From: Chitinophagales bacterium
GTDB lineage: Bacteria; Bacteroidota; Bacteroidia; Chitinophagales; Chitinophagaceae
Reading direction: 5' to 3'
Length of the DNA stretch: 64,000 bases
Assembly: GCA_013298665.1 (NCBI GenBank)
Contig: JAAFIK010000004.1
Span: 62,001-126,000, forward strand
Position 1 is the stretch's first letter. Every line of letters starts with the position of its first letter. Positions 25,067 through 34,700 of the stretch are shown here, in pieces. The notes beneath the pieces were generated by a model that made no database searches, was not told where the DNA came from, and was given only the letters and a program-made list of their open reading frames with translations. The translations under genes and the position numbers were made by a program.

Positions 25067-26863
25067 TTATTCGTACATCCGGGCTATCGCTTCCTTGTAT
25101 TTTTCCATGACCACCTTTCTTTTCAGGGATAATTTCGGTGTCAGTTCGCCTGTTTCCACACTCCATTCATAGGGTAGTAATTCAAATTTTTTGATCTGTT
25201 CAACATGATTGAAAAATTTATTAAAGCTTTCAACCAGTTCCTTAAACATATCAATGATCCGTTCATTCCGCATGATATCTTCATTTGAAGTAAAGCTGAC
25301 ACCCTGCTGGCGGCACCATTCCCTGAGGTTTGGAAATGAGGGTACGATCAGTGCGCCCACAAATTTCTGTTCGGCACCCACTACCATTACCTGCTCAACG
25401 TACATTGACTCTTTAAGTTTGTTTTCAATCGGTAATGGGGCTACATATTTGCCGCCGCTGGTTTTGAATAACTCTTTTTTCCGGTCGGTAATTTTCAAAA
25501 ATTGTTTATAAGGGCCGGTTTCTTTTTCTACCAGCATCCCTATATCGCCGGTATGGTACCAGCCGTCTGAAATTTCTGACGCCGTGAGATCAGGGCGTTT
25601 GTAATAGCCCATCATGACGTTGGGACCTTTACAAAGGATTTCACCGTCTTCGGCAATTTTAACGGATACGCCGTCAATAAGCGGCCCCACAGCGCCAAAC
25701 ATCCGTCCAGGTTCATCATATCTGTTTACACTGATCACGGGTGAGGTTTCAGTAAGTCCATAGCCTTCCATAATAGGGATGCCGGCAGCCGTAAAGATGC
25801 GGATCAGCCTTACCTGGCAGGCTGCACCACCGGTTACAATACATTTCACGCTACCGCCCAGCCCTTCCCGCCATTTATTAAAGATGAGTTTATTGGCTAT
25901 GCCCAACTGCAGATTGTACCAGGTACCGGGTGTTTTATTGATCTCGAATTTTTCAGCCAGCCCATGCGCCCAGAAAAACAGCTTCTTCTTCAACCCGCTA
26001 AGTGCAGCTCCTTTCTGCATGATCCTGTCATATACTTTTTCAAGCAACCTTGGTACTGTCGTAAACATATGTGGTTTTACCTCCTTAAGGTTATCGGCTA
26101 TGGTATCCAGGCTTTCTGCATAATAAATGGATACCCCGCGGAAAAGGTAGAGGTAGCTGACCATACGTTCAAAAATATGGTTAAGGGGAAGGAAACTGAG
26201 CGAACGCATATTTTCTCCGGGCGGAAAACAGGGTATACAGGCAATGACATTGCTCAATATATTTTTATGACTGAGCATAACCCCTTTGGGTGTACCGGTT
26301 GTACCGGAGGTGTAAATGATGGTCGCCAGATCTTCATAACCGATTTTTCCGGCAACTTCCTTTACAGCCTCTATCGCATCCGGCGTGGAGGCATTGAGTA
26401 CCTCCTTCCAGTGCCGCGCATTGGCAACGTGTTCGAAAGTGAAAATTTCCTGCAGGGAAGGTACCCGATCGCGGATACTGACCACCTTATGATAGGTATC
26501 TTCATCATTCACAAAAACCATTTTGACCTGTGCATCATTGAGTACAAACTCCAGCTCGTTCACATTAATCGTAGGATAAATCGGGGTAAGTATGGCACCT
26601 GCCCTTTGAATAGCGAGGTCAAGCATGATCCACTCCGGTCGGTTTTTACACAGTATCGCTACTTTGTCCCGGCCTTCTGCGGTCATATCGCCGCAACTGA
26701 TACCAAGTTTAACAAGCCCGGCTGCCAGCTTGTTCACCGTGTCTTTTACGTCTGCCGTACTGTAGGTGCGCCATTTTCCGTTTTCCTTAGCGGCCAGCAT
26801 ATCGGCTAATCCGCCATCGGCAAGCTGGTTGTCTATGCAATCAAACAGTCTTTTTCTTTCCAT
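25067..26863 (-). CDS. Long-chain acyl-CoA synthetase (AMP-forming)
   Basis: 598 residues from ATG 26863; an in-frame TTG two codons earlier is less likely. It activates fatty acids to acyl-CoA through an acyl-AMP intermediate. The P-loop-like motif TIIYTSGTTGTPKGVMLSH (near 180-198), the YGLTETSPVI motif, GWYHTGDIGM, and the hinge DRKKELFKTSGGKYV are all present and ordered as in long-chain acyl-CoA synthetases. It probably sits at the cytoplasmic membrane. A 2TM protein gene lies 52 bases upstream in the same direction, and a strong terminator follows. Confidence 0.95.
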   Translation of the reverse strand: MERKRLFDCIDNQLADGGLADMLAAKENGKWRTYSTADVKDTVNKLAAGLVKLGISCGDMTAEGRDKVAILCKNRPEWIMLDLAIQRAGAILTPIYPTINVNELEFVLNDAQVKMVFVNDEDTYHKVVSIRDRVPSLQEIFTFEHVANARHWKEVLNASTPDAIEAVKEVAGKIGYEDLATIIYTSGTTGTPKGVMLSHKNILSNVIACIPCFPPGENMRSLSFLPLNHIFERMVSYLYLFRGVSIYYAESLDTIADNLKEVKPHMFTTVPRLLEKVYDRIMQKGAALSGLKKKLFFWAHGLAEKFEINKTPGTWYNLQLGIANKLIFNKWREGLGGSVKCIVTGGAACQVRLIRIFTAAGIPIMEGYGLTETSPVISVNRYDEPGRMFGAVGPLIDGVSVKIAEDGEILCKGPNVMMGYYKRPDLTASEISDGWYHTGDIGMLVEKETGPYKQFLKITDRKKELFKTSGGKYVAPLPIENKLKESMYVEQVMVVGAEQKFVGALIVPSFPNLREWCRQQGVSFTSNEDIMRNERIIDMFKELVESFNKFFNHVEQIKKFELLPYEWSVETGELTPKLSLKRKVVMEKYKEAIARMYE

Positions 26864-26915
26864 CTGCAATCGTTGTATGTAGTTTTATAACAGCAGGCCA
26901 TCAGTGCGGCATTAA

Positions 26916-27191
26916 TCATTGCCCCTTTTGCCTGAGTCGTTCATATTCCCTTTCTGTAAGGTCTTTTTTGGTTGAGCCATAGGCATTGATGTATTGAAAA
27001 AAAAGGCTGATACCCCAGCCCAGCATTGCCCACACAGGCCATGGCATTTCTGTATTGATCCCTTTTCTGCCAATCGTAAACCACCAGATGAACCAGAGCA
27101 ACCCTATTACAACAACGTAGGTCACCAGGTTTCTTTGAAAGCTTGCTCTTTTACGGGCCAGGCGCCAGAGTGCTTCATCTCTTTCTTCCAT
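26916..27191 (-). CDS. 2TM domain membrane protein
   Basis: 91 residues from ATG 27191 (a longer in-frame extension to 27227 lacks support). Opening MEERDEALWRLARKRASFQ and two membrane helices (LVTYVVVIGLLWFIWWF and WPVWAMLGWGISLFFQYI) separated by a short polar loop fit the 2TM domain, which occurs as small stand-alone proteins and fused to LytTR or kinase proteins in Bacteroidota. Function is not known. Confidence 0.85.
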   Translation of the reverse strand: MEERDEALWRLARKRASFQRNLVTYVVVIGLLWFIWWFTIGRKGINTEMPWPVWAMLGWGISLFFQYINAYGSTKKDLTEREYERLRQKGQ

Positions 27192-27316
27192 AATTGCAGA
27201 TTTATACTGTTTAGTCGTTAAAAACACCGGTATCCTCTGTCCGGTCTGGCGATCACACCCTGCTTTACAAGGGATGATCCGCAGTTATTGCTACAAATTA
27301 AGGAAAATTCAACAAA

Positions 27317-27350
27317 TAAAAAAGCCGCCTGTTCACCAGGCGGCCTTTTT
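27317..27350 (-). terminator. Terminator of the YceI gene
   Basis: GCCGCCTG (27324-27331) pairs perfectly with CAGGCGGC (27337-27344) around TTCAC, with A-run and T-run on either side, so it could act in both directions. It lies 19 bases after the YceI stop. Confidence 0.92.
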
Positions 27351-27368
27351 AAGATAAAAAGTGTTGTC

Positions 27369-28037
27369 TTATTTTTTTGTTGTGCTGATGTTCAGCTTAA
27401 GGTTTACCTCTTTGCGGATAAACCAGTCCTGGGGATTATTCGGGCCTTTGTAACTCATGCCCCAAAGCGTACGGTCGATATTAAAATCTGCCATTGCCGT
27501 TACCTGTGTTTCACTGATGGTAACTTTTGCCGGGAAGCTGATGTTTTTAGTACTGTCTTTGAGCGTAAGATTACCCTTAATGGTATGCGTAGCATCTTTC
27601 ATGATCACATCTTTCATCGTTGTGCTGTCGTATTTAAACGCTTCCACACCGGTAATTTCAAACCTGGCAGTCGGGTATTTTGCTACGTCGAAGAAATCCG
27701 GGCTTTTCAGGTGTCCTTCAAGTTTGGCCTTGCCGGAAGTATCTGCGGCAAGGTCTGTATTGGAAAGAGAGGCAACATCAATGGTAAAACTACCACCAGT
27801 AAGTGTACCCTCTTTTACCGCGAGGGAGCCATCTTTCAATTTGAAAGTACCCGTGTGTGTACCGTTTACCTTGGTACCCGTCCAGGTTACTGAAGATGAG
27901 GCGTCTGCGGTATAGCTGGTACCGTCAGCGGATTTGACTTCTTGTTTGTCGCCGGTCGCGGCCTTGTCTTTCTCAGGTGCGTTGGTGCAGGCAAAAAAAG
28001 AAGCGGTTAATGCCAAAGGAAGAATAACTTTTTTCAT
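27369..28037 (-). CDS. YceI family lipoprotein
   Basis: 222 residues. The signal ends at Cys17 (TASFFAC), followed by an acidic/lysine linker, then the YceI lipocalin-like barrel from about residue 45: SSVTWTGTKVNGTHTGTFKL, GSFTIDVASLSNTD, LEGHLKSPDFFDVAKYPTA, and ADFNIDRTLWGMSYKGP. YceI proteins bind isoprenoids or other amphiphiles in the periplasm; here a lipid anchor would hold it at a membrane. It is monocistronic with a promoter box and terminator. Confidence 0.93.
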   Translation of the reverse strand: MKKVILPLALTASFFACTNAPEKDKAATGDKQEVKSADGTSYTADASSSVTWTGTKVNGTHTGTFKLKDGSLAVKEGTLTGGSFTIDVASLSNTDLAADTSGKAKLEGHLKSPDFFDVAKYPTARFEITGVEAFKYDSTTMKDVIMKDATHTIKGNLTLKDSTKNISFPAKVTISETQVTAMADFNIDRTLWGMSYKGPNNPQDWFIRKEVNLKLNISTTKK

Positions 28038-28059
28038 TTTTTTTTATACATTTAGGATA

Positions 28060-28067
28060 CAAATATA
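28060..28067 (-). promoter_or_regulatory. YceI promoter minus-7 box
   Basis: The minus strand reads TATATTTG, an exact TAnnTTTG, 22 bases before the ATG. No TTTG at the standard upstream distance. Confidence 0.55.
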
Positions 28068-28131
28068 GGGTAAAATGTAACTCTCAGTGTTCAAACATCG
28101 AAAAACGCCGGATGATACATCATGTGAAAGT

Positions 28132-29127
28132 TTACTGGTAATACTGACCGGGCGGCAATTTGAAGATGCGCCCCCGCTGAAAACGGTTGAATTCGCTATA
28201 CTCAGCCGGATGCGCCGTTGTCCAGTTCTGGTAAGCCGGCAGGTTTTGTGCAGCACCGAATATCCATTGGTTATAGGCTTCAAAAAGGCCCTCCTGCAAC
28301 AGTTGTCTTTGCTGTTCGAAAAGACGGAAAGGAAAGCGGTTGCTGCCATCGTGAAACCATTCGATGACAAACCGGGTACGCAGCATTGCGAGCGATTCGG
28401 GATTGATACCCAGCGCAATGGCACCGGACTGGTGGCTGAGTGCCTGTAAGAAAGCGTCACTAAAGCTGTTTTTCTTTATCCCTTTGGTAATATCTGTTTC
28501 AGCAAAGAGTTTTTTATAGCCTTCCAGCAGCATGGTTTTTACCTCCGGGGTCCGGTTGCCAAGGGGTTCCATATTGACGAATATTTCACCGTAAAGTAAT
28601 CCCCACACGCGGTCGGTACTGAAATAGTAGTACTTACAGGCATTATAATAATTACCGGAATAATTGGGGTCGGTTTCTATTCCCTTTTCCCATTGCTTAA
28701 TTGCTGCGAAATCCTTCTGCGCCCACAGGAGTTCACCAAGTTCGTTGTAAAGTGCGCCACTCTGGGGAAACCGTTTGATGCCTTTACGGTACATCTTTTC
28801 GCATTCTTTGGGCAGTTCAAGTCCTTTGTAAATATTGCCGGCAATCTGGAAACACTGGTCGTCCGCATCATCCCGGTCCAGAAGCGGCTTAATGACCTCA
28901 AGTGCCTTTACATTATCATTCTGGTACGAGTAGCAGAACGCAAGATCTTTGGCAACACCAAGGTTTTCCGGTGCTTTCTGAATGGCGCGGTTGAGTACAA
29001 GTATGGCATTGGGGAAGTCGCTTTGACGGATAAATCCTTTTGCTGTTTCGTGCAACTGCGCAACATCCTGTGCATGGGCAGTGATGATCATCCCCAGCAG
29101 TAAAAACAAACAATATATACGTTTCAT
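28132..29127 (-). CDS. Secreted tetratricopeptide-repeat protein
   Basis: 331 residues from ATG 29127, chosen because a signal peptide begins there (MKRIYCLFLLLGMIITAHAQ). Upstream in-frame sequence to 29268 overlaps the DUF1015 gene and was rejected. TPR-like helix pairs follow: LHETAKGFIRQSDFPNAILV, LGVAKDLAFCYSYQNDNVKA, MYRKGIKRFPQSGALYNELG. The C-terminal third is not repeat-like (IEWFHDGSNRFPFRLFEQQ). It is the third gene in the serC-DUF1015 direction with a 46-base gap. The role is unknown, probably a periplasmic scaffold. Confidence 0.82.
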   Translation of the reverse strand: MKRIYCLFLLLGMIITAHAQDVAQLHETAKGFIRQSDFPNAILVLNRAIQKAPENLGVAKDLAFCYSYQNDNVKALEVIKPLLDRDDADDQCFQIAGNIYKGLELPKECEKMYRKGIKRFPQSGALYNELGELLWAQKDFAAIKQWEKGIETDPNYSGNYYNACKYYYFSTDRVWGLLYGEIFVNMEPLGNRTPEVKTMLLEGYKKLFAETDITKGIKKNSFSDAFLQALSHQSGAIALGINPESLAMLRTRFVIEWFHDGSNRFPFRLFEQQRQLLQEGLFEAYNQWIFGAAQNLPAYQNWTTAHPAEYSEFNRFQRGRIFKLPPGQYYQ

Positions 29128-29173
29128 CGTTTGTAAAGATAAGGAAAGCCCGGTTTTCACCCGCAATCCGGTA

Positions 29174-30409
29174 TTATTCTGTTCCAGGCAGGTGTGTGAG
29201 CAACCCGTCGCGCAGCTTTGGCTCAAACCATGTACTCTTGGGTGGCATAACATTACCACTGTCCGCAATATCGAACAGTTGTTGTATGCTTACAGGGTAA
29301 AGGCTGAAAGCCAGTGCCATTTCGCCACTGTTTACGCGCCGTTCAAGTTCACCAAGCCCCCGGATACCACCTACAAAATCAATCCGCTTGTCCGTTCGCT
29401 GATCGGCTATACCCAATAAGGGGGCGAGTACTTTTTCCTGTAGTATGGAGATGTCCAGCACCCCGATAGGATCGTTGGTGTAAGTGCCGGGAAGGGCTGT
29501 TAAACGATACCATTGTCCGGGAAGATACAACCCCATTTCATGCAGGGCAGATGGCTTTACTACCCCGCTTGCTTTTATGATGGTGAACGTGGTGGCCAGC
29601 GCTGCTAAAAAGCTGTCTTCCGTATGACCATTGAGGTCTTTAACAACACGGTTATAATCCATTATCTCCAGTTGACTGGCCGGGAAAAGGGTGGTGAGGA
29701 AGTAATCGGCTTCCGGACGTGCAGCCGAACCGAGTGCTGTACGTACCTTGGCTGCCGATGCCGCACGGTGATGCCCGTCGGCAATATAGGTACAGTTTAC
29801 CCGGGTGGCAAAAATATTGGTGATCCCTGTGATCGTCTCATCATCGTTAACAATCCAGATGGTATGCTGTATGCCATCAGTTGCCTCAAAATCATACACC
29901 GGATTTTTATCTTTTTGCCAATTTTCGATAAGTGTATCCAGTTCAGCAACATTTTTATACGCCAGGAAAACATTCCCCGTCTGCGCACCCGTGATGCTGA
30001 TGTGGTTAATGCGGTCGAGTTCCTTTTCCGGTCGGGTAAATTCGTGTTTCCGGATCAGCCCTTTTTCATAATCATCCACACTGCTGCCACAAACCAATCC
30101 CGTCTGGCTCCTGCCATTCATAACCAGGCGGTAGATATAATAACAGGCTTTGTTTTCATGAAACAGAATATTCCGGCTGATGAATGCAGTCAGGTTTTCC
30201 TTAGCCTTCTCATACACTTCCCGGGAATGGATGTCGGTATCTTCCGGCAGGTCAATCTCACTCTTGGTGATGTGCAGAAAAGAATTAGGATTGCCCTGCG
30301 CCTCTTCTTTTGCCTCCCTGCTGTTGAGTACGTCGTAAGGGCGCGATGCCACTGCCCGGGCATGGGTGGCTTCGGGACGAAGCGCTTTAAAAGGATGAAT
30401 GGTGATCAT
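29174..30409 (-). CDS. DUF1015 family protein (SpoIIR/serine-biosynthesis-linked)
   Basis: 411 residues. DUF1015 landmarks: ITIHPFKALRPEATHARAVA at the start, SRPYDVLNSREAKEEA, GLIRKHEFTRPEKELDRI, and YIADGHHRAASAAKVRTALG, a His-rich motif. The family is cytoplasmic and commonly encoded next to serine biosynthesis genes, as here, directly after serC with a 45-base gap. Its role is unproven; a regulatory or kinase-like part in serine metabolism is discussed for related proteins. The phosphoglycerate dehydrogenase gene that often lies between serC and this gene is absent. Confidence 0.92.
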   Translation of the reverse strand: MITIHPFKALRPEATHARAVASRPYDVLNSREAKEEAQGNPNSFLHITKSEIDLPEDTDIHSREVYEKAKENLTAFISRNILFHENKACYYIYRLVMNGRSQTGLVCGSSVDDYEKGLIRKHEFTRPEKELDRINHISITGAQTGNVFLAYKNVAELDTLIENWQKDKNPVYDFEATDGIQHTIWIVNDDETITGITNIFATRVNCTYIADGHHRAASAAKVRTALGSAARPEADYFLTTLFPASQLEIMDYNRVVKDLNGHTEDSFLAALATTFTIIKASGVVKPSALHEMGLYLPGQWYRLTALPGTYTNDPIGVLDISILQEKVLAPLLGIADQRTDKRIDFVGGIRGLGELERRVNSGEMALAFSLYPVSIQQLFDIADSGNVMPPKSTWFEPKLRDGLLTHLPGTE

Positions 30410-30454
30410 GTGAAAATATTAAAAGTCAGTTAAGTTATACTTGTTGCAGGTAAA

Positions 30455-31546
30455 TCATCCCCTGCGTTGTGCAAAATCTTTCATAAGACCGGTAAGTACG
30501 GTTACACTGTCCAGTGAAAGTGCGTTGTACATGGAAGCCCGGAAGCCTCCTACACTGCGGTGTCCCTTTATACCTACGATACCGGCGGCTTTACAAACAT
30601 CCAGAAAGGCTGTTTCAAGTGCCGGATCGTCCATAACAAAAACAGCGTTCATTTTGCTGCGGTCTTCCTTGTTGACCGTACCCCTGAAAATGGGCAGACT
30701 GTCTAAAGTATCATAAAGCAGCGTTGCTTTTGCATTATTCAACTGCTCCATAACGGCTACCCCCCCCTGCGCTTTCAGCCAGCGCAGGGTCAGCAAACAG
30801 ACATATACGGCAAATACCGGCGGGGTGTTGAGCATACTCCCTTCCCTGATATGGTTGCGGTAGTCCATAATCGTTGGGATAGGCCTTTTGATACGGCCAA
30901 GAATATTCCTGTTCACGACTACAAGGTTGACGCCCGCTGCCCCGATATTTTTCTGTGCGCCCGCATAAATGAGGTCAAACCTGTTGAAGTCGAGTACCCG
31001 GCTCAGGATATCACTGCTCATATCAGCAACCAGTACATTACTCGTATGTGGTATTGTCTGCCACTGTGTACCATAGATGGTATTATTGGTGGTGATGTGC
31101 AGGTATCGTGCGTCATTAGGCACGGCGAAATCTTTCGGAATGTACGTATAGTTGCTTTCGCGGCTGCTGCATACCACTTCTGCTTTCCCAAAAAGTTTTG
31201 CTTCCTTTATAGCTTTTGCTCCCCATACACCTGTATCGGTATAGGCAGCCGTTTCTTTATCGTCGAGCAGGTTCATGGGTACCTGCATAAACTGCGTGGT
31301 AGCACCGCCATGCAGAAACAGTACTTCATGCGCTTCATCCAGGTTCATCAACGCTTTGACCAGCGAACGGGCTTCGGCCATCACAGCTTCAAAAGCGGAG
31401 GTTCGGTGTCCCAACTCAAGTATCGACAACCCGCTGCCATTATAATCAAGTATTGCCTGTGCGGCCTGTTCAAAAACAGTATGGGGAAGTACGGATGGCC
31501 CTGCGTTAAAATTATGTATTCCTGCCGGTATGTTGGAAATGCTCAT
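30455..31546 (-). CDS. serC: Phosphoserine aminotransferase
   Basis: 363 residues from ATG 31546. It makes 3-phosphoserine from 3-phosphohydroxypyruvate and glutamate, and can also serve in pyridoxal phosphate synthesis. IHNFNAGPSVLP opens the fold; LFLHGGATTQFMQVPMNLL and the PLP-lysine motif YAGAQKNIGAAG (Lys199) are clear, and the C-terminal GHRSVGGFRASMYNAL holds the substrate-binding arginine region. It heads a serC-DUF1015-TPR transcription unit. Confidence 0.97.
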   Translation of the reverse strand: MSISNIPAGIHNFNAGPSVLPHTVFEQAAQAILDYNGSGLSILELGHRTSAFEAVMAEARSLVKALMNLDEAHEVLFLHGGATTQFMQVPMNLLDDKETAAYTDTGVWGAKAIKEAKLFGKAEVVCSSRESNYTYIPKDFAVPNDARYLHITTNNTIYGTQWQTIPHTSNVLVADMSSDILSRVLDFNRFDLIYAGAQKNIGAAGVNLVVVNRNILGRIKRPIPTIMDYRNHIREGSMLNTPPVFAVYVCLLTLRWLKAQGGVAVMEQLNNAKATLLYDTLDSLPIFRGTVNKEDRSKMNAVFVMDDPALETAFLDVCKAAGIVGIKGHRSVGGFRASMYNALSLDSVTVLTGLMKDFAQRRG

Positions 31547-31561
31547 GTAAACCTGTTTGTG

Positions 31562-31569
31562 CAAAAATA
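31562..31569 (-). promoter_or_regulatory. serC promoter minus-7 box
   Basis: The minus strand reads TATTTTTG, an exact TAnnTTTG, 15 bases before the serC ATG at 31546. No good TTTG is present at the 20-base spacing. Confidence 0.55.
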
Positions 31570-31660
31570 ACGATTGCGGTAAGAATTTTTTTTTGGAAGT
31601 TCCACTGGTTTACCAAAGGGAATATCCATCGCGGTATAGCGCGTTATCCGGTCGTTGTAC

Positions 31661-31689
31661 ATAAAAAACCCCGGCCGTACAGCCGGGGT
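31661..31689 (-). terminator. Terminator of the type IX-secreted repeat protein gene
   Basis: ACCCCGGC (31668-31675) pairs perfectly with GCCGGGGT (31682-31689), followed on the minus strand by six T residues. It lies 21 bases past the stop at 31711. Confidence 0.92.
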
Positions 31690-31710
31690 AATATGAATCT
31701 GCTGCTTCGT

Positions 31711-34700
31711 CTATTCGATCAGCATACGTTTGCGGTAAGTATTACCACCGGCAATGATCACAACCTGGTAAGCCCCCGCGGCAAAACGTTTCAGTTGCAT
31801 GTTCACGCGCATCAGACCCGGAACTGCTCCGGCATTTGTTTGATGCATCAACTGGCCAACGGCATTAAATACAGCCATGCTGTAGCTTGTTGCGCCCTCA
31901 GGTACATAGAAGTCGATGACAAACTGCCCGTTGTTGGGTACGGGATAGAGTTTATTCACGCCTTCAATCGTCAGCGCAAAAGGATCACTCATTGGCCCCG
32001 TACAATTGTTGATGGTAGATTGCACGGTATAGCTGCCATTTTTAACCGGGTGATACATTTGCGTTGTTGCCCCGGGAATGAATGCACCATTGATAAACCA
32101 TTGATTGCCCTGGGTTGCAGACGAAATAAGGTCGCCTGCCAACTGGGTGATGACCGGCTTGGCGGGGGTGGGTGTAACGGTGAATGTAATGGCGTTGCTC
32201 GATGGTTGCGGATTGGTGGCACAGGCGGCATTGGATGTCAGCCTGGCGGTAATGGTATTGCCACTGGCAAGGGTATTGATGGTCAGGGTATTGCCGGTAA
32301 TACCCGGAATCACAACGCTACCATTGTACCAGGTGTAGACGGGGTTTGTACCCTGGTCGGTAACAGCCGTACTGATCACTACATTTTCGCCAAGACAAAT
32401 CGATGAACGTGGTGTACTGATGGCGATGGAGGGTGTAACAACGGGATTAACGGTTATGGTAATGCCCGATGAAACCACAACAGGGTTAGTGGCGCATGCT
32501 ACGTTTGAGGTAAGTTCGCAGGTGATGGTTTCGCCGTTGCTGATATTTGTCAGTGTAATACTACTGGCCGTCAATGGCGCTGCCACCGGCGATCCTGCTT
32601 TAAACCAGCGGTATTGTGGTGATGTACCCGGCTGTACTGCAACAGCAGTAAAGGTGAGCGCCTCGCCGGCACAGATTGACGTCTTGGGTGCCGAGATACT
32701 GACGGCAGGTGTTACCAGTGGCCTTACCTGTATGTAATTGGCTGCAGTTTTGGTATTATTCCCTGCCGCATTTGTGGTGGTAAGGCTTACCGCATAAGTT
32801 CCTGCTGTACTGTAAGTAACAACCGGGTTGGCAAGGTTTGATGTTGCGGGTGTTCCGCCGGGGAAAGACCAGGTATACGTATTGCCGCATGAGTTGGTCA
32901 GGTTGGTGAAAGCTACCTGCTGGCCAGAGCATATGGCAAGGGCATTGGCTGAAAAATTAGACAAGGGTGCCGATGCCACACAACCGCCACCTGCAGTTGA
33001 ATAAAGGTCACTGGTCCAGGCACCGCGGCCATAAGTGGCGGCTTTGATGGTACCGGAATTGTATTGTATCTCCAGTTCAGAAACTTCAACATTGGGCAGA
33101 CCATCTTCAAAAGTGATCCACCCCGCAGAAAGGGTATCATTTGTATAATACACCCCGGTTTCTGTACCCACATACAACTGATTATAAGGTTTTTGCTCAT
33201 CCACAGTAATACAATCCAGTGCTACGTTGGGCATGTTACCCGATACATTGATCCAGTTGACACCGCCGTTAGTGGTTTTAAATACTTTACTGCCAGCCGT
33301 GTAGCCAGACATCACCACCCATGCAGTGGCCGGATCGGTGCCGTGCACGGTAATATAGTTGATGGTATTACCAGATAGCCCGGTCGACCGGTTGGTATAG
33401 TTTTGTCCGTCTGTACTCACATACATAACAGATCCTTTTGCGGCATATACATAATTGCTGTTGGATGGTGCGGTGGCAATCGCATTTACCCTGCTGCCGG
33501 TAGTGGGGATGCCTGCAGCGGCATCAAAACCGGCGCCACTGTTGGTTGATTTATACACCGTTGTTTTACCTACATAATAAGTGGAAGGTGTTGCTTTTGA
33601 GATGACATACGGGGTAACCCAATCGCCATTTTCATTGACGGTACCCGCAGTACCGCCTGAGCCTGCAATGGTAAAGAAACTATTCCCGCCGTTGGTCGAT
33701 TTCCGGATATTGCCATAATAAAGTTCACCCAGCATAATGCTCGCATCGGCAGGGTTGATGGCACATTCCATACCATCACCACCAATGATTTCTTCCCAGT
33801 CGTTGGCGGCGCTTTTGCGCAGGTTGGTACCATTATCCTGCCAGCCTGAAATGAGCAATTCGTTATTGGTTTGCGATACCCCAAGACGGTACATCTGTGC
33901 AATATGGAGCCCGCTGCTCAGATCGGTAAAGTTGGGGGCTCCGCTTACATTGGTGGCACGGAAGATACCGCCGTCTGTACTGGCATAGAGGTCGCCGGTA
34001 GGACCAAAAGTAAGGTTATGACAGTCGGCATGACAATACGGAGCCCCGCCACCGCCGTACCAATGACCAAATAATGACCAGTTGGTACCGCCATTACTGG
34101 TTCGCCATACGTTTACTCCACCCACTACTACCACTTCTGCATTGGTAGGAGAAGCAGCGATAGCGAGGTCGTACCAACTCTGCCCGCCAGCATCATTACC
34201 ACCCGGGTTCCAGCCAAGCAGGTTGAGCGAGCCGGTTACACCATCAAGCATTTTAGTAAAGCTGATCCCCGCATCGGTCGATTTCCAGAATGAATGCAGA
34301 CCGGAGTTATCGCTGCGTCCGCATACCATATAAATGTAATCAGCATTTGCTGCACTAACCGCTATAGCCCGTCTGTTGGTACCAGACGCAGGCAAACCGG
34401 TTCCGGCAGGTGCAGGAAAACTATTACCCCCATCGGTAGAGCGGAAATACCCCGCAGCCGTTACTGCATACACCACTGATGCATCCCCGGGTTTAAATTC
34501 CAGGTCGTATACCCTTGCGCCAGACAGCACCTGTCCCCAGCTTGTGCCGCCATTGGTGGTTAGCCAGATACCGGAATTTGTAGCTGCGAACACTTTATTG
34601 AAATTGGACGGGTCAAACAGTAGTTTATGGATGCGGCTCATGGTAGTAAGTCCGGAAGACACCCAGCTTACCCCGCCATCAGTAGATTTCAGTACTCCGA

